NCBI GenBank assembly: GCA_958415625.1
Contig: CATYZI010000003.1
Span: forward strand, 1-64,000
Direction of reading: 5' to 3'
Length of the DNA: 64,000 nt
Source: an uncultured Collinsella sp.
GTDB taxonomy: Bacteria; Actinomycetota; Coriobacteriia; Coriobacteriales; Coriobacteriaceae
Within the stretch, counting starts at the first letter, position 1. Each line of letters begins with the position of its first letter. This document shows, piece by piece, positions 24,785 to 33,296 of the stretch. The notes beneath the pieces were generated by a model. That model made no database searches. It saw only the letters and a program-made list of their open reading frames with translations, and had not been told where the DNA came from. Made by a program: the position numbers and the translations under genes.

Positions 24785-25902
24785 CAGTCGTGCCATAAAA
24801 TGCGATCGCGAATGTACGCGCCCAGCATGGGCACGGTAAACCGGACGAGGCCGTATCCGGCGGCCTCGATGACGCGCTCGCGAATTAGGCTTGCGCGATA
24901 TTTACTCGCCCAGCTCTGGGTGCGGTCGCAACGCTCAATGATATCCGCCATGCGCGTCGGTTTGCCCTCGTCAACCGCCATGGCCTCGATAAAGAGGCGC
25001 TGTGGACTGCGCAGCCCGTAATACAGGGGCGCATCGACCGCTTCGTAGAACTCGGAGATGGCATCCGCATGGCCATCCTCGACATCGCGTCTTTCAATGA
25101 CTCGCGAGTTGCGCCGGACAGCAGAGCGCCACATGTAATATCCCACCAGCTGAACCATATAGGGATGCCCCATGCTCTTGTGTGCCGCAAGGTCCGCCGT
25201 CTCCGCGTCAACGCAAAGGCCAGCGTCTTTAACCGTCTGGATATATGAATCGCGCACCTTGGGCAAAGATATCGCCCCCAGCGTACGCTGCTGGGCACGC
25301 CGCAAAAACGTCACGCTCGGCTCTTCGAGCAAATCGTCAACCATACTGGGTAAGCCGGCGAACACCAGCGCAAGACCGCGCTGGTCGCTATCGGACAAGC
25401 CCGTGGCATCCTGATCTCCGAGCACCTGCTGATAGAGAACGGCAAGAGCCGCCAGTTCCTCGATAGACGCAGATTGTGCCTCGTCAATCGCAAACAGTAT
25501 GCCCTTGCCTGGACCGAGCTTCTTGAGGCGCTCGTTGACCAGCCCCCGTAGCGTCTGGCCCTTTGCCCGAGCCGCCTCGACCGACATCCGACCAAACGAC
25601 GGCCCAAACTCCATTGACGTCACAACGGGTTTATTCGAGCGAAGCGCGTCGGCCAGGCGATCGCATAAGCCAAGCGAAGCGGAATCGGAGACAACCGCCC
25701 ATCCGCGCTCATTGGCTAGACGTTGCAGCTCCCGCAGGAGAACCGTCTTGCCGCAGCCGCGGTTTCCCGTAATGAGCATGAGCCTGCCCGGCGCTCCGGC
25801 GCCGTTGTCGAGTCCTTCCTCGAAATCTTCGACGACCGACTCGCGACCGATGAGCATCGGAGGCCGCTTGCCTGCCGTTGGCTTAAAGGGATTTGGATTC
25901 AT
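24784..25902 (-). CDS. AAA/Orc1-like ATPase
   Basis: A 372-residue STAND/AAA-type ATPase. Walker A is GNRGCGKTVL (about residues 46-55) and Walker B is ILFAIDEAQ (about 135-143). The C-terminal third (GLRSPQRLFIEAMAVDEGKPT on) looks like a winged helix. The pattern matches stand-alone ATP-binding proteins often found in accessory regions; the function is unknown. AGGAGG precedes the ATG. Two direct repeats lie upstream and the stop abuts a palindrome. Confidence 0.75.
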   Translation of the reverse strand: MNPNPFKPTAGKRPPMLIGRESVVEDFEEGLDNGAGAPGRLMLITGNRGCGKTVLLRELQRLANERGWAVVSDSASLGLCDRLADALRSNKPVVTSMEFGPSFGRMSVEAARAKGQTLRGLVNERLKKLGPGKGILFAIDEAQSASIEELAALAVLYQQVLGDQDATGLSDSDQRGLALVFAGLPSMVDDLLEEPSVTFLRRAQQRTLGAISLPKVRDSYIQTVKDAGLCVDAETADLAAHKSMGHPYMVQLVGYYMWRSAVRRNSRVIERRDVEDGHADAISEFYEAVDAPLYYGLRSPQRLFIEAMAVDEGKPTRMADIIERCDRTQSWASKYRASLIRERVIEAAGYGLVRFTVPMLGAYIRDRILWHD

Positions 25903-25936
25903 GTCGGCCTCCTCGGATTGGCAAACCCTGGTAATA

Positions 25937-25966
25937 GTTATACCAACTTGTACCGAGTTATACCAA
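25937..25966. promoter_or_regulatory. Direct repeats upstream of the AAA ATPase gene
   Basis: GTTATACCAA occurs twice, 20 bases apart (25937-25946 and 25957-25966), with the related CTTGTACCGA between. The helical phasing suits a regulator binding site in the promoter region of the minus-strand ATPase gene. Confidence 0.35.
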
Positions 25967-25970
25967 TAGC

Positions 25971-26001
25971 ATGTGACAAAGGGGCTGCCCCTTTGTCACA
26001 T
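25971..26001. repeat. TGTGACAAAG palindrome, copy C
   Basis: ATGTGACAAAGGGG, a CTG-like centre, then CCCCTTTGTCACAT. The TGA stop of the ribosomal-protection-type gene (25996-25998, minus strand) lies inside the right arm. Confidence 0.9.
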
Positions 26002-27999
26002 GTGGCCGAAAAACTCGGCGTCGGCTGCTCGCCAGGGGCGGAAGGTGGCGGGATCGACCTTTACGTGCGCCGCGGCGGGCACGTCGTACCATTTGACCGT
26101 GTAGCCGGCGCCGTGGGCGCAAAAGACCGAGTCGGGCGTGTTGGGCAGATCGGCCTCGGGCTCATAGGCGGCCGCCTCGATGACGCGCTCGGCATCATGG
26201 CAAGCCGCATAACCGGCGAACTCCAGGTACAGATGTCCGCGACCGCTCGTGTAGGCAGCTACCTCCAGCGCATAATCCTGCACCTCGGATGCCGGCACGC
26301 GACCCACAAGCTTCGCCCTCTCGCCCGCCATTGCCGGCGGCTCGTACTCGGCACCCATGCGCGTGGCATCCGAGAGCGCCCGGCCCACGCACTCCCCCGG
26401 CACCTCGAGCTCAAAGTGGTACCACGGCTCCAGCAACACGTCTGCGCCGGCCTCGCGCGCCTGCATCAAACCCTGGCGAATCGCGCGGTACGTGGCCTGG
26501 CGAAAATCGCCGCCCTCGGTGTGTTTGGCATGCGCGCGGCCGCCCGTAAGCGTAATGCGCACATCGGTGATGGGCGAGCCGGTCAGCACGCCCAGGTGGT
26601 CGCGCTCCATGGCGTTGGTGAGTGCCAGACGCTGCCAGTTAAGATCGAGCTCGTCGGTCGAGGTCACGGTGCCAAACTGCACGCCCGAACCTGCTGGCAA
26701 CGGCTCCAGGCGCAGATGCACCTCGGCATAGTGGCGCAGCGGCTCAAAGTGGCCCACACCCTCGACCGGCTGCGAGATCGTCTCCTTATAGAGAATGCCG
26801 CCGGGCTCAAACTCGACCGCAAGGCCAAAACGATCGGCCAGCACGCGCTGCACGACCTCGAGCTGCACGGCGCCCATCAACTGCAGGTGAATCTGCTCAA
26901 GATGCGTATTCCAGCTTACGCCGAGCATGGGATCTTCGTCCGCCAACTCAGTCAATGCTTTGAACACCGTATGGGCGTCGTGTTCGCCCGGCAGCACCGT
27001 ATAGGTGAGGACTGGCGCAATGACGGGCGCATCGCCCGCGGACTCCGCGCCCAGGGCGTCCCCTGGGCGAACGTGCGCAAGACCCGTCACGGCGCAAATA
27101 CCGCCAGCAGCAACTTCTTGGGCAAGCTCATACTTCTCGCCGTTATAGATGCGTACCTGATCGACCTTCTGTTCCCACGCCTCGGCACTAGAATGCCCGC
27201 TGATCATCTGTTTTGCGCGCAGCGTGCCGCCGGTCACTTTAACCCAAGCCAAGCGCTCGCCACGATCCCCGCGGCTGACACGATAGACGCGCGCGGCAAA
27301 CTCCGGGAGCCACGCCTGCTCACGCATCAGCGCGCATATACCATCCAGTAGCTCGTCAACGCCTTGGTCCTTGAGCGCCGAGCCGGCAAAGCAGGGAAAG
27401 AGCTTGCGCTCGGCAACCATGCGCGACAGCGTTGCGACAGAAAGCTCACCCGCTTCAAGAAACTCCTCGAGCGCCGCTTCGTCCAACGCAGCAGCGTCCT
27501 CCTGAACGGCGCCGCCCGCCAGCAGCTCGTTGGCATCCAGGCAGCCCTCGGAAAGACGCTGACCGAGTTGTGCCAGCAAAACATCGAGACCGGGATGCTC
27601 CAAATCGATCTTGTTGATGAAGATGAACGTCGGGATGTCATAGCGTGCAAGCAGGCGCCACAGGGTTTCGGTGTGCCCCTGCACGCCATCGTTGGCGCCC
27701 ACCACCAGAATCGCGTAGTCCAGGGCACGCAGTGTGCGCTCCGCCTCGGCAGAAAAATCGACATGGCCGGGAGCATCCACGAGCATGACGTGGGTATCGC
27801 CGTGGTCGAGCACGGCCTGCGACGAGAAAATCGTGATGCCGCGCTCGCGCTCGATCGTGTTAGTGTCCAGATGCGAATCGCCATCGTCCACGCGGCCACG
27901 CTTGCGAATGCGGCCCGCGTTGAACAGCATGGCCTCGGCCAACGTGGTCTTGCCGGCATCGACATGCGCCAAGATTCCAACGACCGCTTGCTTCGACAT
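25996..27999 (-). CDS. Ribosomal-protection-type translation GTPase (Tet(M)/Tet(W)-like)
   Basis: A 667-residue EF-G-like GTPase close in layout to tetracycline ribosomal protection proteins (about 640 aa). G1 is AHVDAGKTT, G3 DAPGH and G4 NKID; the C-terminal FCAHGAGYTVKW segment matches the ribosome-contacting end of Tet proteins. Those proteins dislodge tetracycline from the 30S subunit. This copy shares the GC content of its neighbours and shows no mobile-element context, so it is probably an old chromosomal paralog; resistance is not shown. AGAGGAG precedes the ATG at 27999, and the stop lies in a palindrome. Confidence 0.82.
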   Translation of the reverse strand: MSKQAVVGILAHVDAGKTTLAEAMLFNAGRIRKRGRVDDGDSHLDTNTIERERGITIFSSQAVLDHGDTHVMLVDAPGHVDFSAEAERTLRALDYAILVVGANDGVQGHTETLWRLLARYDIPTFIFINKIDLEHPGLDVLLAQLGQRLSEGCLDANELLAGGAVQEDAAALDEAALEEFLEAGELSVATLSRMVAERKLFPCFAGSALKDQGVDELLDGICALMREQAWLPEFAARVYRVSRGDRGERLAWVKVTGGTLRAKQMISGHSSAEAWEQKVDQVRIYNGEKYELAQEVAAGGICAVTGLAHVRPGDALGAESAGDAPVIAPVLTYTVLPGEHDAHTVFKALTELADEDPMLGVSWNTHLEQIHLQLMGAVQLEVVQRVLADRFGLAVEFEPGGILYKETISQPVEGVGHFEPLRHYAEVHLRLEPLPAGSGVQFGTVTSTDELDLNWQRLALTNAMERDHLGVLTGSPITDVRITLTGGRAHAKHTEGGDFRQATYRAIRQGLMQAREAGADVLLEPWYHFELEVPGECVGRALSDATRMGAEYEPPAMAGERAKLVGRVPASEVQDYALEVAAYTSGRGHLYLEFAGYAACHDAERVIEAAAYEPEADLPNTPDSVFCAHGAGYTVKWYDVPAAAHVKVDPATFRPWRAADAEFFGHM

Positions 28000-28076
28000 G
28001 GCTCTCCTCTTATTGCAAGCCCATCGCACGCGGCAACGGGCGTTCACGCTCCACACTGGATGATACAATTTACGGG

Positions 28077-28272
28077 CCGGTGGGCGAAGCGGGCCCTATC
28101 CCCCGACCGAGCTCATCGCCCCGCGTTGCCGCGCGGCGATTTTCGTAGGTTCGCGCCTTGCGAAAGCCGGCACCTCCCCTTTTTGTCTGCCCGGGTTCAT
28201 CTGGGGCGGTAACAATGCGAGTCCCACAACGACGCGTTTTACCAAAAATGGCCCCACTCGGGGCCATTTTTT
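28077..28272 (+). ncRNA. Candidate structured non-coding RNA
   Basis: The 306-base gap has no credible gene. On the plus strand TTCACG and TACAAT (near 28046 and 28065) form a possible promoter. Several hairpins follow: ATCGCC/GGCGAT arms at about 28113-28142, TTTCG/CGAAA, and ACCTCCCC/GGGGCGGT. The region ends in a strong terminator. Length (about 195 nt) is in the range of 6S RNA, but I could not fold it into the 6S shape. It could also be the leader of the divergent Tet-like gene. Confidence 0.3.
28244..28272. terminator. Bidirectional terminator
   Basis: AAAAATGGCCCC and GGGGCCATTTTTT pair around ACTC, with A and T runs at both sides. It follows the minus-strand acetyltransferase gene and would also end any plus-strand transcript from 28077. 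Confidence 0.85.
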
Positions 28273-28305
28273 ATTTGAGCTGGGTGATGATACGTGCCTT
28301 GGCTC

Positions 28306-28797
28306 CTACGCCTCGCGCAGCCAATCAAACGCGACACGCGCCGTGCCGTCGGACACATAGACGATACCGACACGCTCGAACCCCGCCTTGGCGATGGCGC
28401 CCTGCATGGGCAAGTTGTCCTCGTGCGTGTCAATACGCAGATGGTCGGCGCATTCCTTGGCAAAGGCAAACATCGCCGCCGCGATACCGTGCACGGTGCC
28501 GTCGGATGCCACGCGATGCAGCACGGCATACGGAGTGTCGCTGCGCCATCGACCGTCCTCAATCACGTCATAGCACTCGTCCGGACCCGGTAAAAAGGCA
28601 AACGTCGCCACCACGCGGCCGTCGACTTCGCACACGTAACTGCCACCAGCGGCAATATCGGCAGCCAGCTGCTCGGCCGAAGGCGTGCCCTCGGGCCACT
28701 GCGTGGCGTTGCCATGCGCGCGCATAAAGGCGCGGGCCGCGTCATAGATAGCCATGACGGCGGGAATGTCGGTATCGAGGGTTTTTCTGATCATCAC
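28306..28797 (-). CDS. GNAT-family N-acetyltransferase
   Basis: A 163-residue protein with the GNAT fold: an N-terminal IRKTLDTDIPAVMAIYDAA segment, and near the C-terminus LRIDTHEDNLPMQGAIAKAG followed by FERVG, which is the usual acetyl-CoA and motif B region. It transfers acetyl from acetyl-CoA to an unknown amine. It is followed by a terminator and diverges from a small zinc-ribbon gene. Confidence 0.8.
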   Translation of the reverse strand: MMIRKTLDTDIPAVMAIYDAARAFMRAHGNATQWPEGTPSAEQLAADIAAGGSYVCEVDGRVVATFAFLPGPDECYDVIEDGRWRSDTPYAVLHRVASDGTVHGIAAAMFAFAKECADHLRIDTHEDNLPMQGAIAKAGFERVGIVYVSDGTARVAFDWLREA

Positions 28798-28815
28798 GCG
28801 GCGACCTCACGTTTA

Positions 28816-28847
28816 TTGGTATCACTTTGATTGAGCAATGATACCAA
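28816..28847. promoter_or_regulatory. Inverted repeat between divergent genes
   Basis: TTGGTATCA and TGATACCAA are separated by 14 bases, between the acetyltransferase start (28797) and the zinc-ribbon gene. The arms resemble the TTGGTATAAC units near 25937-25966, so the same regulator is possible. Confidence 0.35.
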
Positions 28848-28871
28848 CGTTTGGAGAGGAGCGCGAAGCAG

Positions 28872-29168
28872 ATGGGTAGCAAAAAGCGAGCCGCCTGGTC
28901 AAAAGCCAAAAGCGAGTTTTTGGGCGCTGCCACCGGCGGCGATATGAGCGACCTGTTTGCACGCGAGGACGAGCGCCGCGACGCCCTGGACGCCGAGCGC
29001 GACGAGGCTTGGCGCTATAAGTCGTGCGAGCGCAAAAACCGTTACGACACACGCGCCGAAGCCGAGGCCGTTATGGCCGACTGCGAAAACCGCGGACGGC
29101 GTGGTTTGGCCTGCTACAAATGCGAATACTGCGGCGGCTGGCACCTGACGTCGCACCCTTGGAAATAG
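28872..29168 (+). CDS. Small protein with C-terminal zinc ribbon
   Basis: A 98-residue basic protein. The first 60 residues are charged and helical; the end reads CYKCEYCGGWHLTSHPWK, a compact CxxCxxC/H motif likely to bind zinc. Similar CxxCGxWHLTS tails occur in small uncharacterised proteins. The ATG at 28872 is 10 bases after GGAGAGGAG; a TTG at 28851 is also in frame. Function unknown. Confidence 0.65.
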   Translation: MGSKKRAAWSKAKSEFLGAATGGDMSDLFAREDERRDALDAERDEAWRYKSCERKNRYDTRAEAEAVMADCENRGRRGLACYKCEYCGGWHLTSHPWK

Positions 29169-29216
29169 ACCCCGCATCGGCACGGCGCTGGCGAAGCGCC
29201 AGCCATCGTGCACAAG

Positions 29217-29921
29217 CTACGGGCGCGGCGGCACCAAAACATCGTAACGAACGGCCTTGCCCGCAAGCTGATAGCTCGGCTTAACGCCGGCAAGCAGCGG
29301 CCCCTTCACCGGTCGCTTGATAACGACCTTGCGCGGGTGCACCGCAAGCGCAGCTTCGACCAGCGTCTCCTCGTCGGCGCACGGCTGCTCCAGATGGTGC
29401 AAGAGCTGAAACTTCTTTTTCACCGCCGCGCTCTTGGTGCGCTCGGGAAACATGGGGTCCAGATACACCACGTCGGGAGCCGCGAGCTCACCTTGCTTGA
29501 TCAGCTCGGCCGTATGGCGAAGACCGGCAATGCTGTCCTCGCCCGCATGTAAGCGCATGCGCGCCACAGCAGCCGCAAGCGCCGGATCATCTGCCGCGCG
29601 ATCCAAGGCGTCCTTGAGGAGTGCCGCGATTACGCAATCCTGTTCATACAGATCGACGGTAAAGCCCGCGGCCGCCAGCAGCAGCGAATCCTCGCCAAAA
29701 CCTGCCGTGGCATCGACTGCCCACGGATGCTCAACGCCTTTCGCGCGCGCGGCCTTCACCAGCAGCTCCTGCTGCAGACGACCCTGCTTGAGCCGCGGAA
29801 GCATGCGGCCAAAATCGGCACGCAGCTCCATCGTGCCGTCGGTGAGCGTGAGGCCCTCGGACTTCCCGGTCAGCTCAAGCCCCGCGGCCCGAGCAACAGA
29901 AAAGGGATCGACGACGCCCAT
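29217..29921 (-). CDS. rsmJ: 16S rRNA (guanine(1516)-N2)-methyltransferase
   Basis: A 234-residue SAM-dependent methyltransferase. VDATAGFGEDSLLLAAAG is the SAM-binding motif and VVYLDPMFPERTKSA contains the catalytic DPMFP characteristic of RsmJ, which methylates G1516 of 16S rRNA. The ATG at 29921 has AAGGAG five bases upstream; a GTG at 29927 overlaps that site and is less likely. Confidence 0.88.
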   Translation of the reverse strand: MGVVDPFSVARAAGLELTGKSEGLTLTDGTMELRADFGRMLPRLKQGRLQQELLVKAARAKGVEHPWAVDATAGFGEDSLLLAAAGFTVDLYEQDCVIAALLKDALDRAADDPALAAAVARMRLHAGEDSIAGLRHTAELIKQGELAAPDVVYLDPMFPERTKSAAVKKKFQLLHHLEQPCADEETLVEAALAVHPRKVVIKRPVKGPLLAGVKPSYQLAGKAVRYDVLVPPRP

Positions 29922-29984
29922 GGACACTCCTTAACAAGCAAAACGAATACGTGAGCGCCGTTTATGCCAGCACCCAACCGTCCG

Positions 29985-30128
29985 TTATTGTCCCACATGC
30001 GACATGGTCCACAGCATCCCAATGCAAAGCACCGCCATCAATCCCGTGCACACGGCAGCGATCACGGAATCGCCCATACGCCTTCCTAACGAACGCGGCT
30101 CGCGCACTTGCTTGGCCCCGTACATCAT
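29985..30128 (-). CDS. 47-residue single-pass membrane protein
   Basis: The frame starts MMYGAKQVREPRSLGRRMGD, a basic N-terminus, continues with the hydrophobic helix SVIAAVCTGLMAVLCIGMLW and ends MSHVGQ. GGAGGGGCC directly precedes the ATG, which makes it a credible gene despite its size. It lies 63 bases upstream of rsmJ in the same orientation. Topology is probably N-in. Function unknown. Confidence 0.55.
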   Translation of the reverse strand: MMYGAKQVREPRSLGRRMGDSVIAAVCTGLMAVLCIGMLWTMSHVGQ

Positions 30129-30355
30129 GGCCCCTCCTTCGGTCCAGCTCTTGCCATGGCCCCATCATCGCAGCGCCGCGCATACGCTGCCATCGATTTT
30201 GCTTACGCCCAGCTTTCCTTTTTGAAAGGTTGGGCCGCACAGGCAAGAGTCGCTTTCAGGCGCATGCATCGCCGCGTTGAACTACAATGTGCTTCACCAT
30301 ATGTGCAGCACAAAGGGTGCGCCAGGTTGGCGTACTCGTATCGAAAGGACCAGCC

Positions 30356-30757
30356 ATGAGCTTCACTCGCAAGACTCTCAAAATCCTTGCCCTGATTTAT
30401 TTTGTTCTGGGCATCGCCAGTCTCGTCATTGGAATCGCCGGCATCGCGACCGGCAAGCTCGAGTCCACCTACGGATCGAACGCCATGCTCGCCGCGGCCG
30501 TGATTATCGCCAAGGGCCTCATCGATCTCGCCGCAGGCGTTGCGGGCATCAAGGGTGCCAACAAGCCTTCGCAGGTTGACGGCGCGTTTAAGCTCGGTAT
30601 CGTTGCTGCAGTCGCCACGCTTGCCCAGGCGGTGCTCACGCTTCCCGCGTTTGGCGGCGACGCCATAAACTATGGCGCCTTTGTCATCGTGGTGTACGAC
30701 CTGTTCTTTGTTCAGCAGGCACACGACGTTAAGGCCGAGAACAAGGATCGTCTGTAG
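30356..30757 (+). CDS. Four-helix membrane protein of unknown function
   Basis: A 133-residue protein with four hydrophobic segments (about residues 10-32, 45-65, 75-95 and 103-125) and a charged tail AHDVKAENKDRL. No catalytic motif is visible. GAAAGGACCAGCC precedes the ATG at 30356. It is a single gene with a terminator. Confidence 0.7.
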   Translation: MSFTRKTLKILALIYFVLGIASLVIGIAGIATGKLESTYGSNAMLAAAVIIAKGLIDLAAGVAGIKGANKPSQVDGAFKLGIVAAVATLAQAVLTLPAFGGDAINYGAFVIVVYDLFFVQQAHDVKAENKDRL

Positions 30758-30795
30758 GCACCTGCCCCCACAGCTCCCTGCAGCCAAGCAACTAA

Positions 30796-30831
30796 AAAGG
30801 GCCGATCGCGCATCTCCGCGGTCGGCCCTTT
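30796..30831 (+). terminator. Intrinsic terminator
   Basis: AAAGGGCCGA and TCGGCCCTTT pair around a 16-base loop. Confidence 0.75.
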
Positions 30832-30848
30832 ACGTTTGCCCAGATAAA

Positions 30849-30883
30849 ACCTGCCAAAATAAACCTGTCCCTTTTTGGTAGGT
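30849..30883. repeat. CCTGCCAAAAA-family palindrome, third unit
   Basis: ACCTGCCAAAATAAACC followed by TGTCCCTTTTTGGTAGGT, nearly identical to the unit at 10551-10585; the match extends left through CCAGATAAA. The TAA stop of the minus-strand rlmA-like gene (30883-30885) shares its last base. Confidence 0.85.
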
Positions 30884-31695
30884 TAGTGGCGGTACTCGGC
30901 GATGATAAAGTCGATATCGGTCTGAAGGGTATCGAGGTTTGCCAGGCGCTCTTTGTCGGCGGGGCGCGTGCGGTAGTAGTAGGGCGTCATCTGGAACACC
31001 GCCTCGATGTCAGCCTGGGTCTGGAGGGTGATGGAAGCTGTCACCCGCTGCGTTCCGACCAGTTTAAGCTCGGTGGTCTGTGGCAGCTTTTCGTCGTTGA
31101 GATATGGCGTGTCGTAGAGCACCTCCTTGAGGCCAAACAGATGCCGAGCACCCGGCACCACGGTGTAGAGCGAGCCCTCGGGCGCCAGCACGCGGGCAAA
31201 CTCACGCTCGTTAAAGGGAGCGAAGAGCTCGGTCACCATATCGAAGGCGCCGTCCGCCACGGGGATGTCCTTCATGTTGGCCACGAAGTAGGTCGCATCG
31301 CCGCGCTTGGCAGCCAGGCGCACCATCTCCTTGCCCAAGTCGAACCCGTAAGCATCTACGCCCGATACCGCGCCCATGGCGCTGGTGTAGTAGCCCTCGC
31401 CACAGCAAATGTCGAGCAAGGTCATAGGACCGTTCGCAGACGCAGCACGCCCAGTCGCCCGCTCGCGCACCAGCTCGACCATTGCGTCGCGCAACGGCGC
31501 GTAGTATCCACGGTTCAGAAAGTCACGACGGCTGCGCGCTTGCGACTTGGGATCGCCCATGGAGTCGCCGCTCTTGGACGAGCGCAGCAGATATAGATAG
31601 CCCTCGCGCGCACGGTCAAAACGGTGTCCGCCCGTGCATGCAGCACCGCGCTCGTCGTCCACCAACGGTTCATGGCAAACGGGACACAACAACAT
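30883..31695 (-). CDS. rlmA: 23S rRNA (guanine)-N1-methyltransferase, RlmA family
   Basis: A 270-residue methyltransferase. The N-terminal zinc site is CPVCHEPL followed by CTGGHRFDRAREGYLYLL (three Cys and His), typical of RlmA proteins that methylate G745 or G748 of 23S rRNA. SAM motif I is LLDICCGEGYY. MGDPKSQARSRRDFLNRGYY is the conserved linker. Some family members confer macrolide tolerance; nothing here shows that. The stop codon abuts a palindrome. Confidence 0.85.
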   Translation of the reverse strand: MLLCPVCHEPLVDDERGAACTGGHRFDRAREGYLYLLRSSKSGDSMGDPKSQARSRRDFLNRGYYAPLRDAMVELVRERATGRAASANGPMTLLDICCGEGYYTSAMGAVSGVDAYGFDLGKEMVRLAAKRGDATYFVANMKDIPVADGAFDMVTELFAPFNEREFARVLAPEGSLYTVVPGARHLFGLKEVLYDTPYLNDEKLPQTTELKLVGTQRVTASITLQTQADIEAVFQMTPYYYRTRPADKERLANLDTLQTDIDFIIAEYRH

Positions 31696-31769
31696 GGCAA
31701 CTCCTTAGCGCGAACAACACAACGCCCACCATTGTCGCACGCCTTCCCCATCTAGTCATAGAAGAGACA

Positions 31770-31823
31770 AGGAGTGTCCCCAGCTGCCGACAGAAAAGGA
31801 ACGTCCCTAAGCGCCGGCTGGCT
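31770..31823. repeat. GGGGAC-core palindrome with CCGGC arms (variant)
   Basis: AGTGTCCCCAGCTGCCGAC then AGAAAAGGAACGTCCC then TAAGCGCCGG. It is the reverse-complement relative of 44378-44435. It lies between the divergent rlmA-like and MATE genes. Confidence 0.6.
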
Positions 31824-31886
31824 GCATTAGGAGTATCATCGTCTGCGCAAATAAGCACGAAAGAGCATATTAGAGATTGAGAGCGT

Positions 31887-33269
31887 ATGGCAGACACCGC
31901 ATCTAAGCACATTGACATGACCACCGGCTCGCTGTGGCGCAATATTCCCCTGTTCGCCTTCCCCGTAGCCGCCACGAGCATCTTGGAGCAGCTGTCGAAC
32001 CTCATCGCCACCGTCATCATCGGTAACTTCTCGGGCGACCAGGGAACCCTCGCCATGGCAGCGGTCGGCTCCAACGTTCCGCTTACCAGTCTTATGCTCA
32101 ACCTGTTTATCGGCATGTCGCTTGGCTCCAACGTGGTCATCGCCAACGCTATCGGCCGCAACGATCAGAACATGGTCAACCGCGCCGTCCACACCTCGAT
32201 TCTCATGGCGCTTGTGGGCTTTGTCGTCATCGCGCTGGGCGAGATCTTTGCCGAGCCCATGCTCGCCGCGCTCAACGTTCCCGCCGAAACCATGCCGCTC
32301 GCCTCGCTCTACCTGCGCGTCTTTTTGCTCAGCATGCCCTCGATCTTGCTCTACAACTTTGAGGCCGCGATCTTCCGCTCCGTCGGCATCACCCGCATGC
32401 CGCTGCAGGCGCTTGCCGTGTCCACCGTCCTCAACATTGGCCTGGACCTCATCTTTGTCCCCGTACTCCACTGGGGCGTCGCGGGCGTCGCCATCGCCAC
32501 CGCCATCGCCTACACCGTCAGCGCCGCTACGCTCTTTATCCGTCTGCTCAAGACCGACTCCGTCGTCCGCGTCACTCCACGCGACTTAGGCTTAGACCCC
32601 GTCGCCCTCAGGCGCATCGTCAAGATCGGCCTGCCCGCCGGCATCCAGAGCGCCGTCTTTGCCGTCGCCAACATCATCATCCAGTCCGCCATCAACAGCT
32701 TGGGCACCGAGGTCATGGCGGCATCGAGCGCCGCCATGAGCCTGGAGTACGTGTGCTACAACCTGCTCAACAGCTTTAGCCAGGCTTGCACCACCTTTGT
32801 GGGGCAAAACCACGGTGCCCGCCAGATCGACCGTTGCACCAAGACCCTTAAGGTCTGCCTGGTCGAAGGTGGCATCGTCGCGCTCACTACCATCGTTATC
32901 ATCGTCGGTCTGGGGCGCGAGATCCTAGCGCTGTTTAATAGCGACCCCAACATCGTCTCGATCGGCTATATCCGCGTGTGCTCGATCTTCCCGGCATACG
33001 CCTTTAGCATGTTTTACGAAAACATGTCCGGCTACCTGCGCGGCTTTGGCATCTCGCTCATGCCCGCCCTCATCACCATGATCTGCGTCTGCGGCATTCG
33101 CTTCTATTGGGTATTCTGCGTGTTCCCGCACTTCCGTACCTTTGCGAACATCATGATGGTCTACCCCATCAGCCTGGGCACCACGGCATTCTTTATGGTC
33201 GTGGCGGTATTGCTCTGCCACCCGGCACGCACCTATCGCACCGCCCAAGCCAAAGCGACAGCCCGCTAA
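31887..33269 (+). CDS. MATE-family multidrug/metabolite exporter
   Basis: A 460-residue membrane protein with 12 predicted helices in two similar halves. The N-terminal MTTGSLWRNIPLFAFPVAAT, the central LNIGLDLIFVPVLHWGVAGV and VGQNHGARQIDR at the second half are typical of the bacterial DinF/NorM-like branch. It exports cationic drugs or metabolites using Na+ or H+. The next gene, a LysR regulator, is convergent. Substrate unknown. Confidence 0.88.
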   Translation: MADTASKHIDMTTGSLWRNIPLFAFPVAATSILEQLSNLIATVIIGNFSGDQGTLAMAAVGSNVPLTSLMLNLFIGMSLGSNVVIANAIGRNDQNMVNRAVHTSILMALVGFVVIALGEIFAEPMLAALNVPAETMPLASLYLRVFLLSMPSILLYNFEAAIFRSVGITRMPLQALAVSTVLNIGLDLIFVPVLHWGVAGVAIATAIAYTVSAATLFIRLLKTDSVVRVTPRDLGLDPVALRRIVKIGLPAGIQSAVFAVANIIIQSAINSLGTEVMAASSAAMSLEYVCYNLLNSFSQACTTFVGQNHGARQIDRCTKTLKVCLVEGGIVALTTIVIIVGLGREILALFNSDPNIVSIGYIRVCSIFPAYAFSMFYENMSGYLRGFGISLMPALITMICVCGIRFYWVFCVFPHFRTFANIMMVYPISLGTTAFFMVVAVLLCHPARTYRTAQAKATAR

Positions 33270-33296
33270 ACACCGCACTCAACGTCACGCCAGTCA

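Noticed and set aside
25996..27999. Acquired tetracycline resistance gene
   Set aside because: Composition equals that of the neighbours, there is no mobile element or leader peptide of Tet(M) type, and the sequence is divergent. Family membership alone does not show resistance.
28070..28267. 65-codon minus-strand frame in the same gap
   Set aside because: No ribosome binding site, and it crosses the terminator hairpin.
28077..28272. Firm 6S RNA call
   Set aside because: I could not form the long closing stem with a central bubble from the sequence.
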